From Halobellus clavatus (GTDB lineage Archaea; Halobacteriota; Halobacteria; Halobacteriales; Haloferacaceae), in contig NZ_FNPB01000007.1 in assembly GCF_900107195.1 (NCBI RefSeq), positions 62,001-126,000 of the forward strand: 64,000 bases of DNA, given 5' to 3'. A model generated the notes under the pieces. It saw only the letters and a program-made list of their open reading frames with translations. It was not told the DNA's origin and made no database searches. How positions within the stretch are numbered: position 1 is the first letter of the stretch; every line of letters begins with the position of its first letter. Made by a program: the position numbers and the translations under genes. Positions 36,253 through 44,766 of this stretch are shown here, piece by piece.

Positions 36253-37071
36253 ATGACAGAGCGACATCTCAGAGCCGTTCTGGCAGAAGCGGAGCGAGTC
36301 GCAGAGCAATACGACCAGATCGCCCAAACCACGAACTCCCCTACACACGAGTATTTCCGGTACGCTGTACTCCGACTCCTCGAAGGCGATGCCAACGCGA
36401 TCCCCGAGGAGGTCCCGCAGGTCGATGGAGTGACGGTCGGATACGGTCGAGATCAAGCGATGTACGACAGTTGGGAGTCCGACGTCGAGTGGTGGGACAC
36501 AGTACCGCCACAGGACGACTGTACGCGCTTTCGAGTGTTCTACCCTGAGGACCAAACACCTATTCCCCGGGTCATCCTCACTGTTATGGCCGCGCTGGGG
36601 GCATGGCGAGTCTGGGAAGGGAATGCCGCTGCCTGTGGCTCCTACGACCATCGAGAGCGACGAGAAGTCCACTTTCTCTGGCCGGAGGGGAACCTTTCGG
36701 AAGCACTCTTGGAAAACCGGATTCAGGAGACTGACGACGCTGTCGCTCCAGACGGCGGACAGGCAGGAGACGTCCGCGACCGAATGCTCGTATCGAATGG
36801 CTCCACCTCGGCCGATGATCTCGAGCCACGAACGAAACGCGCTGTCGAGGAAGCGATGACCGTCTCCCTACTCGCCAAGGGTGGTCGCTACGAAGTCGAA
36901 GCGGCGTCCGGAAATCGATACGAAGTCGATATTATCGGGCAATCCTGTACCTGTCCCGATTGGCAGCAGCGCGCTCCAGACGGGGGCTGCAAACATATGC
37001 GTCGCGTCGATCACGAAATCAAACAGGGGCAGGTCCCACGTCCAGATGGGCAGCTGCCACCACAGGCGTAA
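36253..37071 (+). CDS. SWIM zinc-finger protein
   Basis: 272 residues. The C-terminal SWIM motif is SCTCPDWQQRAPDGGCKHM, with Cys232, Cys234, Cys246 and His248 (CxC...CxH), preceded by the typical strand pair GRYEVEAASGNRYEVDIIG. The N-terminal 190 residues are soluble and unrecognised (a DUF6735-like acidic region is possible). SWIM domains bind DNA or proteins. Such genes are common on haloarchaeal plasmids. The GC-rich gene is intact. Confidence 0.85.
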   Translation: MTERHLRAVLAEAERVAEQYDQIAQTTNSPTHEYFRYAVLRLLEGDANAIPEEVPQVDGVTVGYGRDQAMYDSWESDVEWWDTVPPQDDCTRFRVFYPEDQTPIPRVILTVMAALGAWRVWEGNAAACGSYDHRERREVHFLWPEGNLSEALLENRIQETDDAVAPDGGQAGDVRDRMLVSNGSTSADDLEPRTKRAVEEAMTVSLLAKGGRYEVEAASGNRYEVDIIGQSCTCPDWQQRAPDGGCKHMRRVDHEIKQGQVPRPDGQLPPQA

Positions 37072-37104
37072 GCTCCTGTCTTGCTTCTCAGTCGCTTCTG
37101 CGTG

Positions 37105-37128
37105 GTAGTTTACTCTGTGGTAAACTAC
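37105..37128. promoter_or_regulatory. Inverted repeat, probable operator of the winged-helix gene
   Basis: gtagttta and its exact complement taaactac separated by 8 nt, 28 nt before the ATG at 37156. gtggta also repeats in tandem (37102-37107 and 37117-37122). Position and symmetry suit autoregulation by the following HTH protein. Confidence 0.55.
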
Positions 37129-37155
37129 TTTGGCGTACCGATTGAACACACCAAT

Positions 37156-37422
37156 ATGGACGGTGGCCTTGGGAACGGTGAGAACACGGCACCACGGGAA
37201 CTCATCCATTTCGTCACTCAGCAGACGCGGTTTACCCTGATCAACAACATCCTCCAGCACCCCGAGCAGCTTCCTTCGATGTACGAACTCGAGGAGCTCA
37301 ACCCCAGCGTGAGTGACGCCACTGTCTACAAGCACATCCAGAAGCTGATCGGTGAGGGCATCGTGAAGGAGGTCGCCCTGGACGACGACCAGCGCCGACA
37401 GGGTTACCCCTGGAATCAGTGA
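37156..37422 (+). CDS. Winged-helix regulator, C-terminally truncated
   Basis: 88 residues from ATG 37156: a full winged helix (LIHFVTQQTRFTLINNILQH, MYELEELNPSVSDATVYKHI, IVKEVALDDDQRRQGYPW). Haloarchaeal relatives continue after the GYPW motif with another 50-60 residues (WKFYGLTEEG...); here the frame ends two residues later. A perfect hairpin starts 7 nt after the stop, so the loss may come from a rearrangement at that structure. DNA binding should survive; dimer or ligand functions of the missing part would not. Confidence 0.75.
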   Translation: MDGGLGNGENTAPRELIHFVTQQTRFTLINNILQHPEQLPSMYELEELNPSVSDATVYKHIQKLIGEGIVKEVALDDDQRRQGYPWNQ

Positions 37423-37428
37423 AGGACT

Positions 37429-37460
37429 GCGGCCTCGGGCGAACGCACGCCCGAGGCCGC
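37429..37460. terminator. Perfect 13-bp GC-rich hairpin
   Basis: gcggcctcgggcg pairs with its exact complement around a 6-nt loop (aacgca). It follows the stop of the truncated winged-helix gene. It could end transcription, although no T-run follows and archaeal termination usually depends on T-tracts. The rest of 37461-37787 contains no gene; tctatgacaccct (about 37598-37610) echoes repeat A. Confidence 0.5.
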
Positions 37461-37787
37461 GTCCACGCACGAGCGCAGGTGTTTCTTGCCCTGTGCCTTC
37501 GTCTCGTTTGCCCTGTGCCTTCGTCTCGTCGTCGCTATCACCAACTACGAACGCGGAGACAATCCGGGGAGCACGATCATCACGGTGTGAGAAGAGTTCT
37601 ATGACACCCTCTGTGAAACATCAACGACAGGGCCGAGGCTGAATTGTCTCCCATTCGCATCCGTACACTCAGCGGTAGTTCCGCAGCGGTGAAATCACCA
37701 GATCAGGGGACTAGCAGCATCCCACTGCTGTTTCTTCTGATAGTCATCTTTACTTTCATTGTCGAGCGAGATTGGTGACAGTATCAG

Positions 37788-38408
37788 CTACATCTCCTCA
37801 TCTGGTTCACAGTTACAGCCACCCCGATCGAACAATTCCATAATCGAATAACTGGCTCCGCATTCTTCACACAGAATCTGGATATCGAGTAATATGTTAA
37901 ACTCCCCGAGCGTGATCCGCTGTTGATCTCGATGCTGTTCGAGAGTATTTTCAATTACCGCTATTAACCGATTTCTGAGTTTTTGAATCGTATTCTGCGC
38001 CTGTTCACGAGGATCAAGTGGTGATTTCTCCTTAGAGACTCCTCTGAATTTGGTCAAATACGTGTGAATTGCTTGGTGTGAGACGAATTCACGTTTGAGT
38101 TGTTCCGGATCGATACCGTTGTCCTCTAATGTCGCTTCCGCTTCGACACGGGACCCAGCAGTCACGTTGTCTGACGAAAGTAGTCGATAAATATTGGATA
38201 CTTCACCATCTAATAGTGTCATTCCATTCTCTTCCAGTTTTGTTCGGAGCAGACGTTTATTGAACCAGTCAGCCAGAGTCCGGAGGCTCTGAGTGTCGTG
38301 TTCGTTTCCCAGCCACCGATCCTCCAATTCTTGACCAACATCCGACATATCATACTGATCAATGAGTCCGCCAACTTTAGATCGCGTTGAGTCAGGCGTA
38401 TCTGGCAT
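37788..38408 (-). CDS. rdfA: RdfA family rod-determining factor
   Basis: 206 residues. The family start SKVGGLIDQYDMSDVGQEL, then LRTLADWFNKRLL, VSNIYRLLSSDNVTAGSRVE and SHQAIHTYLTKFRG are all characteristic. The C-terminal CEEC...CNC could bind zinc. In Haloferax volcanii RdfA is needed for rod shape. Many haloarchaeal mobile elements carry RdfA paralogues, and this one lies between a plasmid-like block and transposase relics, so it is probably such an accessory copy. Confidence 0.85.
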   Translation of the reverse strand: MPDTPDSTRSKVGGLIDQYDMSDVGQELEDRWLGNEHDTQSLRTLADWFNKRLLRTKLEENGMTLLDGEVSNIYRLLSSDNVTAGSRVEAEATLEDNGIDPEQLKREFVSHQAIHTYLTKFRGVSKEKSPLDPREQAQNTIQKLRNRLIAVIENTLEQHRDQQRITLGEFNILLDIQILCEECGASYSIMELFDRGGCNCEPDEEM

Positions 38409-38521
38409 ATCTGATATAATAGTTTCTGCACTAAATTAGCAACGCAATACAGTAACCGAGGGCTGCTTTGTCGGTGAGTGGTTAGAGACTTTCATATACA
38501 AATTAAATCATAATTAGATGG

Positions 38522-38626
38522 GGTAGTGTTCAGATAAGCTGATTCCATATGAAACTGAACGATCTGATCCAGTCATCGGCAGTCTCTGCTTCGGCGGTGC
38601 TGAAACAGTTTGAGAAACAGAATTTT
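38522..38626 (-). pseudogene. C-terminal remnant of a DDE transposase (IS6-like)
   Basis: The reverse strand reads CFSNCFSTAEAETADDWIRS then FSFIWNQLI and stop, the usual end of a common haloarchaeal DDE transposase. The outer end gggtagtgttcagataagc matches that at 63478 (gggtagtgtttcagataagc), probably the terminal inverted repeat. The upstream part of the gene is gone. Confidence 0.75.
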
Positions 38627-38639
38627 TATTAATTATCTT

Positions 38640-39110
38640 ATAAATTATAGTATTAGTCAAATAATGTATACTTCTGGGATAGAAAGTTGGTCGAGAGCGG
38701 TATCGATCGCTGTTGTTAACTTGCCGAGCGAGTCAAAGAAGCGGTTGATAAGAGCCTTTTGCAGCTGTCTCCAGTATGCTTCGACCGGATTCAACTCTGG
38801 TGAATACGGGGGGTAACGTCACGAAGGCAAGGTCGTCACGGGCCGCCAGGTCCGTGACGGCCGAGGCCTGAAAATACGGGGCTCCGTCCAACACGATGAT
38901 CAACTCATCTTCGAATTCTTTACATAATTCTAAAATGAAATTTTTTTTGCGTGTTCGGCCGTGAAGTACTCTTCGAATCGGGAGAAGAAGCGATCACCGG
39001 CCTCGGTAATCGCGCCCAACAGACACGTCCAGTCATATTGCCTTGAGAGTTCGACGGAGGGCCGCGTGCCGCGTGGTTCGCCGGCGCGGAGGGGATCACA
39101 CGTGCCACCC
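38640..39110 (-). pseudogene. IS630-type transposase, C-terminal half, frameshifted
   Basis: On the reverse strand SRQYDWTCLLGAITEAGDRF, then ELIIVLDGAPYFQAS (catalytic Asp) and SPELNPVEAYWRQLQKALIN (catalytic Glu) are in different frames, with poly-A/T runs at the break points (for example aaattttttttgcg near 38938-38950). The N-terminal half and one inverted end are missing. Its upstream end fuses to the FAD dehydrogenase fragment, which it cuts. Confidence 0.8.
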
Positions 39111-39539
39111 CCTTGCTGTGGAAGCCGCCCTTGATGAGTCGGTGTTGACGTAGGTGACGAGTTCTTCGACCTCATCAGGCGTGAGGAGTTCCGCCTCCTC
39201 GCCGAAGGCCTTCGCGGAGCCGACCCGCCGCTTCAGTTCCTTCATCCCCTCTTCGGTCCGGGCAACCTCGATCCCCCCGGAGTTCGTGAAGGCCCCGAAG
39301 TCGCGGTAGATGTCTCGACTCACGGAGGTAATCTGCGTCATATCCTTGCTGTGTTCGACTGATAAGATGAAATTCGAGGCGTGGCCCGTCGAGCCACCGG
39401 GATCCGACAATGGGCCCTTGTCGATCAAGAAAATGTCATCGCATCCGCGTTCGGCTAACTCTCCGGTGAGAGAACTGCCGACGATCCCGGACCCGATGAT
39501 GACGGTACCTACGCTGGATGGAAAGTCGCTATCGCTCAT
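39111..39539 (-). pseudogene. FAD-dependent dehydrogenase (dimethylglycine/sarcosine type), N-terminal fragment
   Basis: The first ~135 residues are intact: VGTVIIGSGIVGSSLTGELA (FAD-binding GxGxxG), DKGPLSDPGGSTGHASNF (equivalent of the GGSTxH flavin site) and LTPDEVEELVTYVNTD. After that a 1-nt shift near 39132-39138 moves the frame; the other frame continues IKGGFHSKG, the expected next motif. Then the IS630-type sequence begins. These oxidoreductases demethylate N-methylglycines to glycine; in this cluster the role would fit sarcosine oxidation. The gene is certainly inactive here. Confidence 0.8.
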
Positions 39540-39643
39540 TGGGGATACATTCCGTCGAGTAGTTTGTCTGTAAGAACCGGTGTCATCTCTGCGAAATCGT
39601 CATCGCTAACCGGGGAGCGGCCATCGAGTGCATTGAATGTCAT
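39536..39643 (-). CDS. 35-residue leader protein coupled to the FAD dehydrogenase
   Basis: From the ATG at 39643: MTFNALDGRSPVSDDDFAEM, ending LDGMYPQ; its TGA overlaps the next ATG (ATGA). AT-rich promoter sequence (39650-39680 on the reverse strand) places the transcript start at or near this ATG. A small acidic protein without known relatives; the overlap implies coupled translation. Confidence 0.5.
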   Translation of the reverse strand: MTFNALDGRSPVSDDDFAEMTPVLTDKLLDGMYPQ

Positions 39644-40366
39644 ACATTAATTATTATTGATTTTATTTGTAACTACCATCACTCTCAATACTGAGCGGAT
39701 TTATAAATCAGTCGCGGAAAAAAAGCGTTTGCCACAGAGGCTACGTCCGTCATACGACATCGCGTAATCGAGTAAGGGAAGACTCGCAAACGCTTCGATA
39801 CTAATAGTGGCCGAATTGGTACTCCGATGGGGTTAATGAATTTGAACCCGCCTCGAACCGTGTTTCCATATTACAAACTCTATTTAATTCCCACGTGAGG
39901 GAGTTGCGAAGATGAAGAGGATAAATCCGTTTCAGTCCTGTGCCGCCACTGCAATTACAATTTTAGGATTGTAATATCAATTCTGTCAAATCGTACTGAG
40001 TCGAGACGGAAGCCGAGAAAATCAGTCGTCTCTCTCAATGGTCCCGCGATTCGGACCGTCGGACATACTGTTCGACTATTCCAAACGTAGACAAGTGAAA
40101 GACTACCTCGACTGAACTGCGAAGGATTCGGATCAACAGACACACGAGGGCAAAAGTGCCGAAAAGGGGAGTTGCCGATTCGACGGACTGGAGTGAAAGC
40201 AATCGAATCTTACTGTCTTTGTATTATGAACGGATTCAACTGCTCGTATTTGCTCTGTGGGTCCGGGGTTAGTAGTCAAAGTAATTAGATGTTACCAAAT
40301 ACAGCGAACAATGCATTTGTATCACACCATAAATTTAAGTAAGGTTAGGAAGTAACAACCTCCTGT
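39644..40366. other. Regulatory gap before hyuB with two inverted repeats
   Basis: 723 bases without a convincing gene. aagcgtttgc (39723-39732) is repeated inverted at 39786-39795, and attacaat/attgtaat forms an 8-bp stem with 6-nt loop at 39954-39975. A 25-codon frame at 40038 is not supported. The TATA-like aaatttaag near 40331-40339 precedes hyuB by about 30 nt. Confidence 0.5.
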
Positions 40367-42148
40367 ATGACAATGGATGCCGAAGAAGTAATTCAGGAGC
40401 GAAAAATTGACCCGGTGACTCTACAGGTCATCGGTGGTGAGCTCGATACGATCGCCCAAGAAATGGGACACAAACTGATTCGATCAGCGTACTCGTCGAT
40501 CATTCGCGAAAGCGAGGACATTGGATCTGGTATCCTGACCGCCGAAGGGAAACAGATCGCAGAAGGTGATTTCACCCCGATGCAGGTGGGAACGCTCATC
40601 GCGTCCGTCGAGGGAATGTTCGAAACCTTCGAGGAGCGCGGGCAGAACCCCGACGAGGTCATCAACGAGGGCGACGTATTCATTCACAATCATCCGCATT
40701 ACGGTGCGGCCCATTCGCCCGACATTGCGGTCATCACGCCGGTATTCTACGAAGGAGAACACATTGCGTGGACGGCCACGAACGCACATCACCTCGATAT
40801 CGGTGCGGCGACACCCGGTCTGGCCGTCGATCTTGAGGACGTCTACGCGGAGGGGACGTTATTCAAGGCGACAAAGGTCTACGACCAAGGGGAGCGAGTC
40901 GACGAAATCTGGAATCTGATCGAGGAGAACGTACGGACACCGCGCGTGGTTTTAGGTGACCTTCAGGCACAGATTTCCTCGTGTGAGGTCGGCAAAGAGC
41001 GGTTCCTCGGTCTGGTGGAAGATGAGGGCTACGACCAGATCCTCCAAGCCAGCGAGGACCTGATGCACTACGGCGAATCCTTGATGCGGAAAGAAATTGA
41101 GAAGGTTCCCGACGGGACGTACCACGAGACGGGGTACCTCGACGACGACGGTCGAAACCGTGACGAACGTCTGAAGGTGGATGTAGAGCTCACGGTCGAC
41201 GGCGGTGACCTCACGATAGATCTCAGCGGATCCAACGATGAGGTGATGACCGGATACAACGTTCCGTTCAGAGGATCAGCCGAACCAGCATCGTACTTCA
41301 TCGTTCGAGCGATTCTGACTGATACCGCCACTCACGACGAGTACATCCCCCAGAACTCGGGAACGTTCGAACCGATAAACGTGGAGGCGAGAGAGGGGAG
41401 TCTGTTCAACCCGAGTATGCCCCGGTCAGCGTTCGCGCGAATCAATCAGGTGGACCTCTTAGGCGACCTCATCCTGAAAGCGTTCAGCAACGCGATTCCG
41501 GAGAAGACCTCCGCCGGGTCGGGGCCGCACTGTTACTTCATCAGTTACTCCGGCGTGGACGAAAACGACGAATACTGGGTATACATCGAGGTCAACGAGA
41601 GCGCATACGGTGGACGTCCCGAATCCGACGGACTCGATGCAGTCGACGCACTGGTACACAACACCCAAAATCGGCCAGTCGAAGACATAGAGCTCTCACA
41701 CCCGCTCCGAATCGAGCATTACCGCCTCCGCGAGGAAACGGCGGGCGCCGGCGAACATCGCGGCGGTCACGGTCACGAGCGAATGGTGAAGTTCCTGAGT
41801 GACTCGACGATCACTATCGAAGGAGACGGAAACAAGTACGGATCGTGGGGGTACGACGGCGGCAAGAGAGCGCCGTCCGGAGAACTCAAACACATCAAAC
41901 CCGACGGAGAAGAAATCACGCTACCGTCGAAGGTGTCGGGATACAAGTTCGAGTCCGGAGACAAATTCTCGATCAAGAGCATCAGCGGCGGCGGTTACGG
42001 CGATCCGCACGATCGGCCGGAGCAGAAGGTCTACGATGACTACCGTGACGGATACATCACCAAAGAGACTGCCCGTGAGGAATACGGTGTCGTCATCGAA
42101 GACGGCGGGGTAGACACTGAAGCGACGCAACGCCTGCGAAATAGCTGA
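40367..42148 (+). CDS. hyuB: Hydantoinase B / oxoprolinase subunit (HyuB)
   Basis: 593 residues, full length for HyuB. Typical stretches: VTLQVIGGELDTIAQEMGHK, SIIRESEDIGSGILT, INEGDVFIHNHPHYGAAHSP (metal-binding histidines), ATNAHHLDIG, and C-terminal ETAGAGEHRGGHGHERMVKF and SGGGYGDP. With HyuA it forms the ATP-dependent enzyme that opens hydantoin or 5-oxoproline-like rings. Here HyuB comes before HyuA and is separated from it by two genes. The start follows a TATA-like box by about 30 nt. Confidence 0.93.
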   Translation: MTMDAEEVIQERKIDPVTLQVIGGELDTIAQEMGHKLIRSAYSSIIRESEDIGSGILTAEGKQIAEGDFTPMQVGTLIASVEGMFETFEERGQNPDEVINEGDVFIHNHPHYGAAHSPDIAVITPVFYEGEHIAWTATNAHHLDIGAATPGLAVDLEDVYAEGTLFKATKVYDQGERVDEIWNLIEENVRTPRVVLGDLQAQISSCEVGKERFLGLVEDEGYDQILQASEDLMHYGESLMRKEIEKVPDGTYHETGYLDDDGRNRDERLKVDVELTVDGGDLTIDLSGSNDEVMTGYNVPFRGSAEPASYFIVRAILTDTATHDEYIPQNSGTFEPINVEAREGSLFNPSMPRSAFARINQVDLLGDLILKAFSNAIPEKTSAGSGPHCYFISYSGVDENDEYWVYIEVNESAYGGRPESDGLDAVDALVHNTQNRPVEDIELSHPLRIEHYRLREETAGAGEHRGGHGHERMVKFLSDSTITIEGDGNKYGSWGYDGGKRAPSGELKHIKPDGEEITLPSKVSGYKFESGDKFSIKSISGGGYGDPHDRPEQKVYDDYRDGYITKETAREEYGVVIEDGGVDTEATQRLRNS

Positions 42149-42338
42149 GGATCAGAGTCATTCCGAGGGCTTTGTCGAATTCGTTTCTGCGTCCGATAGG
42201 GTAATGAAAGTCTCCAGCGACCAACGAGTGAAATCGTGATCCACAAGCGACTCGGTTTTCCTATCGCCGAGAGCTGTAGCCGTTGACGGCTTCCACGAAA
42301 TCTGAGGTCGGATGTACCTCGCCGACTTCAGCGAAAAA

Positions 42339-42350
42339 TTAATATAATTA
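42339..42350 (+). promoter_or_regulatory. TATA box of the amidohydrolase unit
   Basis: ttaatataatta centred 27 nt before the ATG at 42371. It points to a transcript starting at the short leader frame, not at the amidohydrolase start 68 nt further on. Confidence 0.6.
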
Positions 42351-42370
42351 GTCGAGGTATGTGATAGGGT

Positions 42371-42439
42371 ATGCCAGTGTATAGCTGCGTATGCGGAACA
42401 GCCAGTGCTAGTGAGATGACAATTGAGGGAGCAGAATAA
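42371..42439 (+). CDS. 22-codon leader frame with a CxC motif
   Basis: MPVYSCVCGTASASEMTIEG, then AE and TAA; the stop overlaps the amidohydrolase start (TAATG). It begins exactly where the TATA box predicts the transcript start, so ribosomes should load here and re-initiate on the amidohydrolase. The SCVCG motif could bind a metal. Either a coupling leader or the remnant of a zinc-finger micro-protein. Confidence 0.5.
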   Translation: MPVYSCVCGTASASEMTIEGAE

Positions 42440-43611
42440 TGAGCGAATACGAACTGTTACTACACGGAGATGTATGGGACGCAAAGCGTGGACGACAACA
42501 GGAAAAGTGGGTCGCTGTCGAAGACGACACCATCGAAGGAGTGTACGACGACAAGCCCGGATCTGCTGAGACCGTCAAAGAGGTCGAACTTCTCACGCCC
42601 GGACTGATCGACCTCCACGTCCACCTCGTGTGGGACGGTACTGGCGATCCGGTCGAAACCCTCAGGCGACAGTCCGAACAGGAACAGACGATCCACGCCG
42701 TCGCGATGGCCCGCGAACAGGTCGAAGGCGGCGTGACGACCGTCAGAGATATCGGAAGCACACACGACATCGCCATCAGCGTCGCCGACGCCTCCCGTCG
42801 TGGAGACATCACGGGGCCGAGGATCTACGCGAGCGGCCAGACGATCATTATCAGCGGCGGTCACGATCCGTTCTGGGGGATGGAAAGCGACGGAGTCGAC
42901 GCCGTACGCTCCAGCGTTCGAAAGCAGCGCGACAAGGGTGCGCGCGTGATCAAAATCAGTGCAACCGGTGGCGTGTACGGGCAGGCCGTGGGGGAGGATC
43001 CCGGGATGTCGGAACTCTCCCGCGAGGAGGTCATCGCTGCCGTCGAGGAAGCCCACCGGTTCGATATCCCCGTGGCCGTTCACGCCGTCGGGACCGAGGG
43101 GATCGAAAACTCCATCGAGGCGGGCGTAGACACCCTCGAACACGGAAACCTGATGACGAGCGAGAGCCTGGAGCGGATGGTAGAGAAGGATATCGCGTAC
43201 GAACCGACGCTCTACATCTACAAGACCGTGGCCGAAGGGGAGGGAGACATTCCACAGTACGCCTACGAGAACGCACAGCGGGTGTCGGAACGTCACTGGG
43301 AGGTCTTCGAGGAAGCGATCGAAAGCGACGTTCGTATTCTGGCGGGAAGTGACGCCGGATCGCCCAACATTCCGCACCCGGCACTGCACCACGAACTGCG
43401 ATGTCTGGTGGACGGTGGGATGACTGAAAAGCAGGCACTCACCGCCGCAACGAGTACACCTGCAGAAGAGATCGACCGCCCCGAATTGGGCGTCCTAGAG
43501 GAGGGGACTCCGGCGGACATCGTCGGCTTCTCCGACGACCCGTTCGAGGATATCGACGTCACCGGCTCGCCCTCGGTGGTCGTCGCAGACGGAGACGTGG
43601 TGACGGAATAG
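42439..43611 (+). CDS. Metal-dependent amidohydrolase (imidazolonepropionase/prolidase-like)
   Basis: 390 residues, complete. Binuclear metal site residues are visible: His60/His62 (HVH), Lys172 (VIKISATGG, normally carboxylated), His215 (AVHAVG), His235 (LEHGN) and Asp305 (GSDAG). Relatives cleave cyclic amides, N-acyl amino acids or Xaa-Pro/Xaa-Arg dipeptides. Placed between HyuB and HyuA, it probably acts on the same substrate, for example opening or deaminating a ring before or after the ATP-dependent step. The substrate is not fixed by sequence. Confidence 0.9.
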   Translation: MSEYELLLHGDVWDAKRGRQQEKWVAVEDDTIEGVYDDKPGSAETVKEVELLTPGLIDLHVHLVWDGTGDPVETLRRQSEQEQTIHAVAMAREQVEGGVTTVRDIGSTHDIAISVADASRRGDITGPRIYASGQTIIISGGHDPFWGMESDGVDAVRSSVRKQRDKGARVIKISATGGVYGQAVGEDPGMSELSREEVIAAVEEAHRFDIPVAVHAVGTEGIENSIEAGVDTLEHGNLMTSESLERMVEKDIAYEPTLYIYKTVAEGEGDIPQYAYENAQRVSERHWEVFEEAIESDVRILAGSDAGSPNIPHPALHHELRCLVDGGMTEKQALTAATSTPAEEIDRPELGVLEEGTPADIVGFSDDPFEDIDVTGSPSVVVADGDVVTE

Positions 43612-43780
43612 GGAAACCGAGCCTCTCTCGGACTCGGTATCGCCACGTACGTCCGTATCGTCCCGGTAACTTGGATCGGACAATTCGGCGGAAGCGGGTG
43701 GTCGCCGAAACTGATTTTCCGATAGCACCGTTGGCTTGAGCCATAGATTTATTAACCTTGATGTGCCTTGTCATCACAAG

Positions 43781-44644
43781 ATGGCGAGTGCATCCTACAC
43801 AGAGACAGTCAGTGATTGGTCCATAGGTGGGGCCCTACGGTACGGCTACGGAAAATTTTCGTCAGTGACGTCGTTACGTGCTGTTCTCATCGCCTACGCG
43901 ATACTGATTGCCGTGTATATCTACACTCCTATCATCTCGCTCATCGCCTTCTCGTTCAACGAAGGAGGTCTGACTTTCCCGTTTGTCGCTGTCACGACCT
44001 CGTGGTACGCCGAACTGTTCGCAAACGAGGCAGTGATGGCCGCGATCGTGCGATCGCTCAAAGTGGCGCTCGTAGTGACTGTGCTAACGACCGTACTGAG
44101 TACTGCAACGGCGCTCGCGTACCGCTACGAGTTCAGGGGACGGAAGACAATTCTCTACGTGCTTCTGTTGGGAATCATCACACCCGGTATCACGTACGGG
44201 GTCGGCGCGACTTTGTTCTTCAACGAATTACTGGGGTTGGACAAGAGTCTGTGGCTAGCGATTCCGGTTCACGTGGTCTGGGCGCTCCCGTTCGCCGTCA
44301 TCGTACTCCTTGCGGGTATCCCGCCGCATCTAGCCCGTAACGAGCAGGCGGCTCGGGTGATGGGGGCGTCGAACTGGACGGTGTTCCGGGAGGTGATCCT
44401 TCCGCAGATCGGGCCTACTGTACTCGGAGCGGCCGTCTTCGCGTTCACGCTTTCGTATAACGAGGCCACCCGGAGTCTCCTCGTCGTCGGACAGTCAAAC
44501 ACGATGCCCATCCAGATCTTCAGTATCGCGGCTTCGAAGAGAGCGACCCCGGAACTGTTCGCACTCGGCAGTTTCACGACCGTTATGTCGACGCTGTTGC
44601 TCATCGGAGCGAGCCTCTTAATCTTCTATGGCGGTCGTAATTGA
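43781..44644 (+). CDS. ABC importer permease (PotC-like)
   Basis: 287 residues from the ATG at 43781; a TATA-like atttattaac lies about 29 nt upstream, so the longer frame from 43736 is not used. Six transmembrane segments. The cytoplasmic loop has EQAARVMGASNWTVFREVIL then PQIG, the EAA motif that contacts the ATPases. It matches the PotC/YdcV type of the spermidine/putrescine-like family. Its partner permease, binding protein and ATPases are at 49026-53838, so the transporter genes are split by hyuA and the chaperonin. Confidence 0.9.
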   Translation: MASASYTETVSDWSIGGALRYGYGKFSSVTSLRAVLIAYAILIAVYIYTPIISLIAFSFNEGGLTFPFVAVTTSWYAELFANEAVMAAIVRSLKVALVVTVLTTVLSTATALAYRYEFRGRKTILYVLLLGIITPGITYGVGATLFFNELLGLDKSLWLAIPVHVVWALPFAVIVLLAGIPPHLARNEQAARVMGASNWTVFREVILPQIGPTVLGAAVFAFTLSYNEATRSLLVVGQSNTMPIQIFSIAASKRATPELFALGSFTTVMSTLLLIGASLLIFYGGRN

Positions 44645-44766
44645 TCGCCTCTGCGGATCAGCGTAATCCCGTCAGTGCCGTCCATAATTGATCCGCTCGA
44701 CACGACATCCGAAAAATTTATTATGTAGGTACCTGTGGCATAGACTGTCGAACATATTGAGACACT

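Noticed and set aside
42460-43392. 310-residue reverse-strand frame over the amidohydrolase
   Set aside because: No family signature; the forward frame has the full metal site.
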